Below, piece after piece: positions 32,155 through 44,261 of a stretch of 64,000 nucleotides of DNA. Positions within the stretch are counted from its first letter, which is position 1; each line of letters starts with the position of its first letter. The notes beneath the pieces are model-generated. The model made no database searches and was not told where the DNA came from. It saw only the letters and a program-made list of their open reading frames with translations. Position numbers and translations under genes: made by a program. This stretch comes from Topomyia yanbarensis. Its lineage: Eukaryota > Arthropoda > Insecta > Diptera > Culicidae. The stretch spans positions 82,458,370 to 82,522,369 of the forward strand of contig NC_080671.1 of the NCBI RefSeq assembly GCF_030247195.1. The letters are read 5' to 3'.

Positions 32155-32315
32155 GGGCGGGCATAGCATAGTTGATCAATCGTTTGCCTTGTTCGCAGCT
32201 CACTTGGGTTCAATTATCAATCTCGCACATAGAGTTAAAGAGTTTTCTAAAGAGATTTTTCTATCCTGAAAAAGGAGGCAAATGACCCTAAGGCTAAAAC
32301 GTCTATAATCGAAAT
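32155..32315 (+). mobile_element. tRNA-derived SINE
   Basis: A tRNA-like head (GGGCATAGCATAGTTGATCA as A-box region, GGGTTCAATTAT as decayed B box) is followed by a body with GAGATTTTTCTATCCTGAAA, GGCAAATGACCCTAAGG and AAAACGTCTATAATCGAAA. This resembles the Feilai/SINE200-type SINEs of mosquitoes. The B box is mutated, so this copy is unlikely to be transcribed. Confidence 0.7.
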
Positions 32316-33110
32316 GCTTCAAAATTTCAAATTCAATGGTCTAAAATTTTAGAAATTAAATACTTTGAAATCTAAAAAAATTTAAATTAAAAAAAAGTGA
32401 TTTAAAACTTCAAAAATAAAATTATTTCAAAAAAGGTATGAAAAATTGAAAGATAAATTTTTTTAAAAAACATTCAAATCGGAGGATTCAAAAATTTTCA
32501 AAGTTAAAAATTTGCAATCCAAAAATTGAAGATTTAAAAATCTAATAAACAATTGAGATATAATTTTTTTGTATGTTTAATTGGAAATTTAAAAAAATAC
32601 AGGCCAAAACGCCTAATTTGAAATTTTGATTTTTTTATTTTAAATTTTGAAATGAATAAAAATTTGAAAATTGCAAAATAAATATATTTGAGAATTCAAA
32701 AATTTAAACATTTAAAAGTTTATAAATTTTGAAATTTGAAGATTCGTTAAGTTAAGATTTTATGACATAAAAATTATATCAGAATTAGGGAATTAAGGTT
32801 TAAAGGATTAAACATTAAAAACTTTAAAATTCAAAAATTTTAGAGTTCAATTTCTTCTCAAAATTAAAAAATCGGAAATATAAAAGTTTAAGAATCCAAG
32901 AATTTTGAAATTTAATAAATTCAAAATTGAAAAATATTCATAAATTCAAAACAAAAAAATTAAATATTTATTTTTAAATATTAAATTTGATAAGAAAGCA
33001 TCATATTTTCAAAATTATAGACTTTGAAATCTCTAAAATTTTAAAACCTTAGCGTTTTTAACTTTGAATGCTTAAAAATTTAAAATAATACATAACGAAT
33101 AGTTGAAACA
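32316..33110. repeat. A/T low-complexity interior of hAT element
   Basis: This is nearly all AAATTT/AAAATTGAA-type sequence with no coding or RNA signal. Similar to the A-rich blocks at 59.3 and 60.7 kb. Confidence 0.7.
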
Positions 33111-33303
33111 ACGAGAAAAGCGGGATCGAAGAAACAATCTCAGTTTATAGTATTTTTTGCCTTAATGTATTTTTATTTAGTTCTCAATGGTTGCTAAAAC
33201 TCGGAAACTATTTCGCTGAAATTCAGCAACCAAAATTTACTTTGCCATTTCGAAATCAATTGTTTACTCGTTCCGGAAATTTCCTAGCTGAGTTAAGTGA
33301 GTA

Positions 33304-34234
33304 GGGGAACATGAGGAGACTTGACCAAGCGCAGAATTCTATTATTAGCAATGACGGCAAATTTTTTCAAAAATGCTATTATGCTTGGTAATTTTAAAAT
33401 GTAATTTTAAATGTTTGGAATGAAAAATCCTATCCTTATAGCGTATATTTCGTAATTAATAAATTTAAGTTAAAGGAGTTAATTTTTTATCAAACTTTGT
33501 ATGGACATATCTACTCGACTAATAATTACTTTCAAAGTACTTATATCACATCTTATTCTTTGTGAAATAGCAAAACGATTTTACATTAATCGGAACATTA
33601 GAATTATTATTACTAAAATTTGCACGACATTGAACGTAAGAACCAATGTTGGGGAGACTTGACCAAGTGGCGATAAGCTGAAGAAAGATACCAAATTTCT
33701 GATATTTACTATGCTGTGGTTCCTACTGTAAATGTTATCACGTCACACAAAAATCGCACCTAAAATATCAGTCTATATCTTTTAGTATTAGTAATGAAAG
33801 TTATAGATAAGTTCGTAACGTGTGAATATGCAATGTAAGCAGTACAGATAATCTTTAAAAGGAAATACATTTAAAAATGGAAATTTATGAAACGCAACCC
33901 TTTTGTATTTTTTGCTGCTACCCAAGGATTTGGACAATATGAAAAAAGGATTACAGTATGTTTTATGTCTTTATTTTTCGTCCTGATGTTTTAATATTTT
34001 CTTGGTCAAGTCTCCCCAGGCCTTGGTCAAGTCTCTCCGCAGTTGACCAGAAAAAGCGTTCACAGAAAAACTTTTATAACTTTTGCAAAAATAATTTAAA
34101 AATTCTGCAAAAAAAACATGACCACGCACAATACTTTAGTGCATCATATCTCAATGAGTTTTGAGGAAATGAAAACTTGTTAGAGAGTTATACAGGTTAA
34201 GCCAAAAACCTGGTCAAGTCACCTCATGTTCCCC
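33304..34234. mobile_element. TA-MITE nested in hAT element, 931 bp
   Basis: The ends are GGGGAACATGAGGAGACTTG and, complemented, GGGGAACATGAGGTGACTTG, each next to TA (33,302-33,303; 34,235-34,236). The motif GGGGAGACTTGACCAAG also occurs inside at 33,651 and inverted at about 34,002-34,018 and 34,020-34,040, so the element has double, nested terminal motifs. A 68-codon frame inside is not a gene. Confidence 0.75.
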
Positions 34235-34499
34235 TATATGTGAAAGTCGGTTACATCCCTGTACGCCAATTATTGCATAATTAAATTTATTTAAATAATA
34301 TAATGTTCGTATTGTGATTAAACATGAAATTTTAAATTCAAAAATTAAGGCCAACCATTTGATTCATTCATGAAAAATCCGCAAAAAATCCGCTAATTCA
34401 GAAAATCCGCAGAAAAATCCGCCACTCTATTTCAAATTGCGGAAAATCCGCAGGATTGCGGAAAAATCCGCAACTATGGCAACGCTGCTCGAATTGAAC

Positions 34500-34850
34500 A
34501 TATATATTAAGAAGAACCACAATCCATTCTAAACATCCGCAAGAAACAGTAAATTTTAATATTTTGCATTGTGATCATCCTTTCTGCAGCATGTCCGTCT
34601 TACCCCTACCATATGTCCGTTTCACCCGCAGTCTGGAAAAAGTGCAGATATTTCTTCGTTTTCCAGTTCTTTAAAAAATGCTACTTATTGATTTTTGTAA
34701 TATAATTCCTCTGGACACTCCAAAGCCAACATATGGAGCTACAACATAGAGTATTACATGTTGACAAAAACATGCTCTTACTATGTTATATTTCAGTATA
34801 TGCTTAATATGTCCGTCTTACCCCCAGTTCCCCTATATATGGAACATTGA
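34500..34850. repeat. flank of hAT insertion plus MITE end fragment
   Basis: After the hAT target duplication the older repeat resumes briefly. ATGTCCGTCTTACCCC occurs near 34,594 and, with a modified copy, at 34,610-34,630. Near 34,808 it continues into CAGTTCCCCTATAT, resembling the end of another GGGGAACT-type MITE. Its partner end was not found. Confidence 0.4.
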
Positions 34851-37800
34851 AAAAAGCTAATTTAATACGTTCGTGATTAGTTCCCACTAATTTCTTGCAA
34901 ATTAAATCTCCCACCCAGAGAATATTTTCTTTGGAAAACAAATAAGCCTTTTTCAGCTCTATCAAACCATCAACCATTGCAAAATTTGTACATCTTTTCC
35001 TTCACCAACTTTTATTTTTATTGGAAAAACCCGATCTTAATTTTGAACAGTTTTCGTTCGAAGCTCTTTAAAGATGGAAGTAAACTGATTTCATTCGATG
35101 GCCAGCCCATTAAGCTTTAACATACTTAAAAGCCTACTGAATAACGTGGCAAAATTAGGAATATGTCAAAAATCGTTAAAGATTTGCATGGACGCAAAAT
35201 GGTAAAATTTTAAAGTGTTTTTAATTATTTTCCTTATGTATCCAGCAATATCGGTTTCCAGTGATGATGACTGTATTAAATAAGACAATATTAATACAAA
35301 CTTAGTTGAACACAACCATTTGTATAACTTCAACCTACAACTAACTGAAAATAGTAGTGTTGCTGTGCATTGCACCAACTTTAAAAAATATGTTTATAAG
35401 TATTTTATTCCAAACATGAATCACAAAAAAGTTATATTAAACGGCGAGATCCGGCAAAGTTGCTAAAGCAGTATTACAAAACAATATTCCAGCTTTCCAA
35501 AAAACATTCGAACTCTTCCAAATTTTCAAACGACACTTTTACTGAGATCTCAGCAAAAAATAATGTTTGCTGAATCTCAGCTGTTGAGATTTCGGTAAAA
35601 GGTGCAAAAAAAAGCTGAGATTCGGAAGAAAAAATTAAGTGTGTACTGTATGTCCCTTCCCCATCCCTTTTCCAATGATCATATGTTTATGCAACTAGAA
35701 AAACAAATGTATTCACAAGTTCTCCTCGAGATTACTAGTATTCGAAAGGATATATATAATTGACCTCTGCACTGGTAGGTGGATAGATGGCAAATTGTTC
35801 CAAAAACTAGTTGTTGTATATTTTTAGTTCATATTAAGGCATAATAACAGCAATAGCAGCAGTAAATAATTTTGGCCAGGATTCGACCCCTTTGTGCGAC
35901 GTTTCATGCATTTCTAATACTTTTTGCTTTAAAAATAAATTAAAAACTGTTAAAAATAAATTCCAAGTCCCAAAAAGGCTATAAAAAATTTCGATTTGAC
36001 ACTAGATCTAGACGGTTCATGACCATCTAAACCATTTTGCATCAGAACTATGAATTCGATTTTTGAATATTGAATATTTTTGGTGTTTTGCACGGGTGAA
36101 AATTTTCGCACTTTGACCGCTAAGCCCGACCCCTTAATCATATATATAAATGAATGCGGCTGAGATATATTTATTACTGATATGATTAAATATCAAATTT
36201 GGGGTATAAAAGAAAGTTTCAGTAAAAATGCTCTTATACAAAATGATTATTTTTAAATCGTGAAATGTTGAGCATAATTAAACTAACCGTAAACACGCAA
36301 CAATTGATGATCGAGACATTTTGTGAATTTAACTTTCCCTCTATCTCTTTTGAATTGTGAATTATATTATTATATTATTATTAATTCTATATTAAGAACA
36401 TTTTTCTCTAATCTATGACCAGTTGAATAACATTTTTGTATATCTGTCTAACATCGAAAAAACCATAGTTCAAGGGAAATATTTCTGCTGTCGTTTGCAA
36501 GAACTATAAACAATAAACTGCCTACTTGTAGGGATCTTCCGGCTCCCTAGGAGTCCGCAGACCCAAGGTTGAGAATCGCTCATCTATACATTCCTATTCT
36601 TTCCATTGACACGAATGCCACAACCGCGGTAAAATGTCATAAATAAACAAATCAAAAGTTCATGGTTTGAAGGAGGTGAACAAGTAAATACCCGATAAAA
36701 CCTGATCGATATTTTTCGCATTCAAAATTAAAAGATATTGATTCACTTTGTTTCACAAGTTTTTTAGAACAACAGCATTTTATTGAAATTTTGTTTTGTA
36801 TCCCAACATTGGCAACAAAGCTGATTACTAATCAGTGATTAGTGTATTCAGGTTAATTTTCTTATCTGCCATTATTCGAAACTTTCAAGAACACAGGTTA
36901 AAGAAAGAAATTGAACTAATGAAAAAAACTGACTTTAGGGTATCTTTTCCAACACATAGACAAACATCGCCTGCCTTATTATATAGATAAATTTACCCAA
37001 GTTACTTCAAATTAACAAACAGGCAAACAGCTACTTTTTATTGTTAAATAAATGATCTTTCCGAAATGGTGTTATTACCTTCAGAACAATTAAGATGTTA
37101 ACAATGGATACGTAATGAGGTGTTACAAACATGAAAACACAATGAGATCTTATAAAACTTTGTTGAAGATATGAAAATGTAATCGATAGTAATACTTTTG
37201 ACGGACTCTTTAGGGTTGGGGTCTACTGTGCAGCGACCCGAAATTGACCCACTAACTAACAGTGCTGATCGCTGATGGCGCTAGACACTTCAATGGGTAG
37301 TTGACAGGCCGGTGAAAAAATGAGCACAGCCGACAAACCGGTAAACATTAAAGCTTTTTTTTTGATAAATAACCTGACTAACCCGGTGTCACCACCAGCG
37401 ATAAATCACACAATGAATGGACTTATTTAGAATTCAGATTCTGACTAACGCATCTCCGATCTGCACCTTGTTCTGTAGAGACACCGCACCATTCATGCAG
37501 CAGCGGAGTAGATCAAATGAATTCGCCGTTGGTAGGAATGTAGGAAATCGGCAATACCCCGCCTTCTCTGCCACCATGTTGACATTTAGAACCCCAGAGG
37601 CCAGAACATACGAGTACATACTGATAATTTATTAATTAAGCAATAAATCCTGCTTCTAGACGCCTCCAGTGTCGAGCTTGACCAGGAGCAGGTGTCTGGG
37701 AAGGAAGGATCTTCTATCATCAGGGCTTTCAAAATTGCGTTCCACAGAAGCCCGAAAGAAAAACTACCTCCTAGACGATGAGCTGACAGTAATTAATTTA

Positions 37801-38623
37801 ATTTCAGTTTTGAAATGAAAATTAATGATTACATTTCCAGTGACACGAGGTAAGGGGTCTTCGTGGCGGCGGAGGTCAAACAGCAGTGGTGCAGAACATG
37901 GATTCCATTTATCGCACTCATGACTTCTTGGTTCGAAGGAGTGTGCGAAAGATTCGTATGTTAGTTAGACTGAGAAGCTCTGCGCATGTGAAGAATTGCA
38001 TGCTGGCGACAGCCACTCGGTCTCTGATTGCGGCGTCCGAATCACTTGACTATGCGATGAGATGCTGCGATAGCATATGGGGAGAATCAATTGAAGGCGA
38101 CACTGGCAATGGACAATAATCGATGATCCAACCTCCGCCGTCCCAGATAAACAACAAATCTTCATCATTTTTGTCGCCATCGTTTACGATTGTGGTGTTA
38201 TCCTTGGAAGAAATTTTGCAGCTTAAGCGAAGCGTGAAAATGGCCGGCTGCTTGCTCGCTCGTCGTCGGTCGTGCCAAACGGAATGTGTCGATTTGACCA
38301 GACTCGATCGGGTCAAATGTTAAGGATTTACAGCAACTTTGCCGAGTGAATAATGTAGTTTGCGAATTGAAAGTTCGGGCCGAATCACACGTAATAGGGT
38401 CAGGTGATCGGGGCATGCGCGTGATTAGTGGATGCTTGTTGTATTGGAATGCAGATAAATAACGATTAACAGTTTGTGGTCATCCCTTACTACTGTGGTT
38501 CATTTTATCGACAAGAGTAGTGTCTACTGAGGCACTATTTGAGTGTGCTATATCGATTTTGTTGGCTATTTTCGGAAAATTTAAGACTAAAAGAAACAAA
38601 AGCAATGCAATTGAAAGACGGAT
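34851..38623. other. unassigned stretch
   Basis: 35,520-35,650 holds repeated GAGATCTCAGC / GCTGAGATT motifs and ends TTAAGTGTGTA, like the MITE at 1,141-1,630. 37,230-38,420 is GC-richer and may include host exon or leader sequence, but frames of 60-88 codons on both strands show no known domain. The rest is AT-rich without recognisable content. Confidence 0.35.
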
Positions 38624-40628
38624 CACGGTGTTCCTAAAACCGTTATTAACTAAAAAAAATTACCATAAATTTGGCATACGGCATTCGAAAGACACAGTAT
38701 CCAAGCATCTTCTCAGTGAATTTCAAAATGATCCATCGAGGGATTCGAGAGATATGACGATTTGAAGTTTTATGATACGTTTCATAAGGCTACCAGCAAA
38801 CACCCACGGGTTTGGTCCAATCTCTATGAACAAAAAAATATTTGTCTACTTATTTAGTACATGGCATTCAAAAGATATAGTAATCAAGTATATTCCCTGC
38901 AAGTTTGGAAATATTTCATTGACGGTATCGAAAGTTATAACGGTTTGGATGTGGTATGCGGTCATAGTTGGGTTTTCTACCAGACTTCAAGCGTGAATCC
39001 ATGTTTGTCCATTGACTATTTAGATCGTTTATACGTGTCGCGATTTTTAAAGGTAACCCTTGCGATTTAATTACATAAATATAATGTACAAATGGTGTTA
39101 TTATTATGGTGCACTGAAAAAATATGACAATAGGGTTGTCTACCAAACGTTAAATATAATGTGTAAATTAAAAAAAATAGATGAAAGTTGGAATGTTTAC
39201 TTCAAAAGGCCATATCTCAATGGTATGTTAACAGGTAGACGTTTCATCGTTAATTTTCATCAAGAAGAATATAAAATAGAGTTGTCTACATAAATAAATA
39301 GACAGTATAATTGGTCTCAAATATATGTATTATAATTATTTAGTGATTATTTTTGTATTAAAAATAGCGGCCTATCAATTTTTATATACTAGTTGATTGC
39401 AATTGCTGTTTACTACAAATTATGGATATATGAAATGTTAAAACTAACACAGTCGTGATTCGCTGGTCGCTCAATTTTTAACAGGAGCCACTTTTTAGTT
39501 GGACCTCCGCTAGTTGGTCCATTGTCGACATCTGAATGTCAAATTCTCATGTTAAATTCAATTCGACAATAAAACTGACAATAGCTAGAGATATGAGCAG
39601 ATGAACTTATACTAATAACATTCCCTTTGATCCCCCTACTAATAACATCCCCCAGTTTTAACATCTGTCAACTCAACCAGCGAATCACGATTGTACAAAA
39701 TTTCCAACAAAAAACCGTATCATAACATAAATTGATCTGAATCAGCAAATACCTTCATATTTTTGAATATATGTATTGAATTTATGGTTTTATTTTTCCA
39801 TGATTTGTAGTTTGCGTTCGTTGCATTCAACTAATGTATAGAAATTGATAGGTCGTCGTTTTGAATATAAAGATATTTACTAAATAGTGATAATACATAT
39901 AGTTGAGGATAATTAACTTGTCTATTGTTTGAAGTAGCCAACTTTATTTTATATTCTTCTTGATGAAAATTAACGATGAAACGTCTACCTGTTCAATAAT
40001 GAAAAAATAATTAGAATCAGTCAACATACCATTGAGATATGGCCATTTGAAGTAAACATTCCAACTTTTATTCATTTTTTTAGTTTTCACATTATATTTA
40101 ACGTTTGGTAGACAACCCTATTTTCATATTTTTTAAGTGCACCATATTAATAACACCATTTGTGCATTATATTTATGTAATAAAATGGTTAGGGTTTCCT
40201 TTAAAAAACTCGACACGTATAAACGATCTAAATAGTCGATGGACAAACATGGATACACGCTTGAAGTCTGGTAGAAAACCCAACTATGACCGCATACCAC
40301 ATCCAAACCGTTATAACTTTCGATTCCGTCAATGAAATATTTCCAAACTTGCAGGGGATATACTTGATTACTATATCTTTTGAATGCCATGCACTAAATA
40401 AGTAGACAAATATTTTTTTGTTCATAGAGATTGGACCAAACCCGTGGGTGTTTGCTAGTAGCCTTATGAAACGTATCATAAAACTTCAAATCGCCATATC
40501 TCTCGAATCCCTCGATGGATCATTTTGAAATTCACTGAGAAGATGCTTGGATACTGTATCTGTCGAATGCCGTATGCCAAATTTATGGTCATTTTTTTTT
40601 AATTAATAACGGTTTTAGGAACACCGTG
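38624..40628. repeat. 2-kb long inverted repeat, about 800-bp arms
   Basis: The left arm (38,624-39,430) starts CACGGTGTTCCTAAAACCG and is matched in inverted orientation by the right arm (about 39,795-40,628), which ends CGGTTTTAGGAACACCGTG. Similarity persists along the arms with scattered substitutions: the 76-codon frames at 38,916-39,146 (minus) and 40,105-40,335 (plus) are mirror copies differing at roughly a tenth of residues. The loop is about 360 bp and contains a MITE. No TSD was found at the outer ends. A transcript across it could form very long double-stranded RNA. Confidence 0.85.
39452..39692. mobile_element. small MITE in loop of long inverted repeat
   Basis: The left end is GTCGTGATTCGCTGG and the right end CCAGCGAATCACGAT, inverted and about 240 bp apart. 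There is no coding sequence. The target duplication is unclear. Confidence 0.65.
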
Positions 40629-43239
40629 GGATAGGTATTCTAGAGCGAATCAGGTATAAATTTAGAACGGAAAACTAGGAATAGGCAGTCTCATATGGAC
40701 ATGACCAAAAGAAAATGTGAAGAATCCTTTGCCTTCTACTGGTAGAAGTTATGCTTTTCACCCAAGTCTACGCATGGTCGTTGATAGGACTCAACATCAT
40801 GTTTACCGCCGACGCCAGCGTGAAGGTGCGTACCACTTTCTTTTTTATCACAAAAAATTTTAACATTTGACATCTATTATAAAACAGTTCATTTAAAAGT
40901 GCGTATGGTATCGAAAATGGTTTAACAACCTTCAATCTAGATTTTCAGAGTGTTTTCAATTTTACAAATATGGTTTTATGCCCCATTCAATTAGTCCTAC
41001 AACCAACATTAGTCCTTTAAATTTGCTTATTTTTTAGTACAGTTCAATCACAAACAAGGTGCAATTGCTCGAATAAGTATTTTTTAAGTAACTTATAGGC
41101 AACTAACCCGATACCCGACTATCCGGAGTTCTATGGATAATTAATAGAAGACACAATGAACCCTTCAAACACGGCATGGATTCTTCAATCCCTAGCAATA
41201 GTAAGTGTTAGATCAAAATTTTATCCTTCCCCAAAAGATTTTCATTCGGACATGGCTGATGTTGAAATTGATTATCATGGCGGAATAATGAAAGATTGGT
41301 CAAAGGGAATCAACACATTATCCCCAAGTATGCTGCTCAAAACATATTTTACGATTTTTAATTGGTTTTGGTCAATAACATTGGAGTAAACAGGCGATCT
41401 GGTAGGTTTATTTTTACGCTTATGAATCAGCTGCAAAGTCTGTCGAAGTAGATGATTGGGCTTTGCAACGGAACATAGTGCCAAGGCTATACTTTTTAAC
41501 TGCAAATGTATTAGCGCAAGGTGAAAATCTTTTGTTCGAGCATTAAACTGTTTTTGTTGCATATTGCAAGTGCTCCTTGGGACAGTTATACCTAATTAAT
41601 TGCAGCGCCATACCATATTACAACACCTACACGTTAAAGTTCATGGGCAATCAATCGTTTTGGCACAGCTCATCACTTTGCTTATTTTGTCAGTGGGACA
41701 ATAAACTCCTCAAGTAAATGAATTGTTTTTGCTGTAGGTTGTGTTCTAACCGCAAAGAGCCAAACGTCAGTAGTTAATGTGGGTTGGCACATTTAGCCTT
41801 TCTCGTTAATATCCCTGCTGGAGCTAACGAACGAAGGACGCTAGAAGACTAATAAAAGCTCCGCCAATAAATGTCTCAATCACTCATGAGTGATTGGGGG
41901 TTCGTTTTGGCAACAAACTGTTGTATGTACGGTTTGCACTTTCCAGACAGGTTTATCGTAAAACATCGTAAATCATTGAAAAATATCAACCAACTTCATT
42001 GGGCTATGCAATACCCAATGAAGTTGGTTGATATTTTTCGATGATCAGACCCGAATCGAGCAACATCCATTTCATTTCTCGGTTATTTACTAGTTGGTAC
42101 ATGGCAAACTATTAATTTTTTATATTTAATTGGTTCGTCATATGTCGGGAAAAGTTAAGTGGAGATATTTTGCACAATATTATTGAAAATAGCTTCACAG
42201 ACTGGAATTTTAGTTAGTTATTTGACAACCTCAGCCCATTCAAAAAGATTTTTCCAAAAATCATGTAAATTGCGAAATGTGCGCAAAAAAAAATTCAAAT
42301 TTTTCCTAAGTTGTGTAATCATTTAAAAGGACAATTAGAATACTTTCCAGAAGAAATCGCGTATTTGGACAATCCGCACAAAAACCTAGTAAAAACCGTG
42401 TGGAAAAAGCTGAGTTTATGAAGAATTCTTCCTAGATTCGTCCAAAAATCATTAAATTCTTTTATACGCTTCACCCGCATGGAAGACTAAACATTTTTCA
42501 CCGTCAATTGGATCTTTTAGATTCAAGAGAAAATTTATTAAAAAGGAGTAGAAGTTTTCGGATGCTTCACTTTAAAAAAATGGTTCGATTATCGTATTTT
42601 GTACAGCAAAACTGTCTGAGGAAGAGTTACAGGGAATGAATATTTGGACACTGAAAAAAAGTTTTCTCAAAAACTAAATTTTATCTCAAAAAATTCAATC
42701 GCAAAAAAAACTTAATTTTTTTTTTGCAATAAAAGCTTAATCGCTTCAGTACCAGGTTCTAATATTTCTGAAAATTTTATTCTAGTTTTGCTTCGACCGA
42801 AAATTCGAAAACTGCCGCCCACAAATTCTGCAAAACAAAATGTAATGCAACAGAAATACATATGAAAATGTATTTCACATTACTTGAGGTAAATGTGCTA
42901 TAAGATCGATTCTTCCAAAAATCATCTAAACAAACATCAATTTTATACGAAACAAGGTAAACTTCTGTACGTCACGATTATTTGATAATGTATTAAGTTA
43001 TGTTGCAATTGAATATGGTACAATTTATCTGTATATTGAAAAATACTCGAGAAACTTAACAAAAAGCGATGTGTCGCCGTTTTATAGTAGAGCAAAAATT
43101 TTTGCAATCACATTCTGATGAACTTCCAGTACAAAATCTATGAATAGTTCCGTTGTTTTAATATTTTTCTATGAGGATAAGTTACCACTTTATGATATTT
43201 GCGGAAAAGGGACATCTAAACATTCAAAAACATTTATAT
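40629..43239. other. unassigned stretch with two hairpins
   Basis: No gene was recognised. It contains a 20-bp palindrome (41,877-41,896) and a 26-bp perfect hairpin (41,978-42,039), listed separately. The rest is AT-rich, with A/T runs around 42,220-42,800. Confidence 0.4.
41978..42039. repeat. perfect 26-bp hairpin with 10-nt loop
   Basis: 41,978-42,003 (GAAAAATATCAACCAACTTC then ATTGGG) is exactly complementary to 42,014-42,039; the loop is CTATGCAATA. Weak symmetry continues outside (AATCATT / GATGATC). Confidence 0.9.
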
Positions 43240-43400
43240 GGGTAAGTGCAAAAACCCGACGCGACCCGTACCCGGAATAAATATTTTTTAATGTACCCGA
43301 CCCGACCTGCACCCGGTGATAACAGAACCCGCCCCAATTCCTACGGTTACGGGTTCGGATAGGGTAATGTGTAAAAATACCCGTACCCGCCCATCTCTAC
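43240..43400. repeat. ACCCG-rich dispersed repeat fragment
   Basis: Dense ACCCGACCCG / ACCCGTACCCG motifs in otherwise AT-rich DNA. A related short ACCCGACCCGC stretch occurs near 2,915. Looks like a fragment of a dispersed repeat. Confidence 0.5.
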
Positions 43401-44261
43401 TGACAGTAGGTCAGCCGTTTGGAGGCAGTATAGGTCAATAGTACAATATATATTTGAATTATTTTGACGGAAAATGGTGCGTAATTTCGTGCGAAAAACG
43501 CCAAAATGAAGTGAAGAGGACAAAAAGAACGCAATTGCCTCTGTTCAAGATGGCGCCAGTATTCTATCAGCCTCTAAAAAATAAAGGTTCCGTTCAAAAC
43601 ATTACGTGCTCGAGCGAAATGGAAGCGCTTGTCATCAATGGAGGCACGTCAGATATTTCCCGTGAGTTAGCTATATAATATTTGAAAGTGTTGTTGAAGT
43701 AATCGAAAAAAAAACATCATCGAAAAAGAGAAAGAAATAGAATCCAAAAAATGCTCCAAAGCGCAAATGTGGTCATCCCACAGCTAAGCAACCACGTGAG
43801 CCAGAATACACAACTTCCATTTACACTCTGGGGACGACGAAGACACCGAAGAAGTCATGCACAAGTACAAAACCAGACGCAGCTGCTGTAAAAACAGGTT
43901 TTTCTACATTTCCTTCCGCGGTTTCATGGTTTTTCATATCATTTGCCACTTCCTCATTTTCTTACCTGAATGACGTCAATGGATTGCATTTATTATTTGT
44001 GTTATTAATTTTTAAATAATAAGCAGCATTTACACTCTTCAAATAAGCGTTGAACCGCTGATTTGCTAAGCGTGTACATTGTTTAACCTCGAACCGGATT
44101 TTTAACCTCGAACCGGATTTTAAAAACATTGGAAAAAGTACCTTCGCCTTGTTGGATTTATACTATGCTCATACTACAGAATTAAAACACGTTATAATAA
44201 TTAGTAACAAGAAAAATGTCATCAAGATTGCGTTAAAACACGTTTTAACTTTTGATCGTTT
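43401..44261. other. unassigned; possible decayed coding fragment
   Basis: 43,454-43,678 and the following 200 bp are less AT-rich and have codon-like stretches (for example MEALVINGGTSDISREL, then KCGHPTAKQPREPEY in another frame), but I know no family for them. 44,085-44,125 has a 20-bp tandem duplication of AACCTCGAACCGGATTTT. 44,150-44,258 is an inverted copy of 53,112-53,220. Confidence 0.3.

Larger units (their letters stand above)
31613..34495. mobile_element. hAT-type non-autonomous element, 8-bp TSD
   Basis: The element spans 31,621-34,487 (2,867 bp). The ends are CAGCGTTGCCAT and ATGGCAACGCTG, perfect 12-bp inverted repeats. CTCGAATT occurs exactly next to both ends (31,613-31,620; 34,488-34,495), a perfect 8-bp target duplication, the hAT signature. 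Subterminal DNA on both sides carries repeated TCCGCA / TGCGGA motifs (three at the left, about eight at the right), plausible transposase-binding sites. The interior is very AT-rich and contains a SINE and a nested MITE. I find no transposase. Confidence 0.9.

Noticed and set aside
38916..40335. Mirror 76-codon frames as a duplicated gene pair
   Set aside because: They are the two arms of one inverted repeat; overlapping frames on the other strand are equally open, and no domain is seen.
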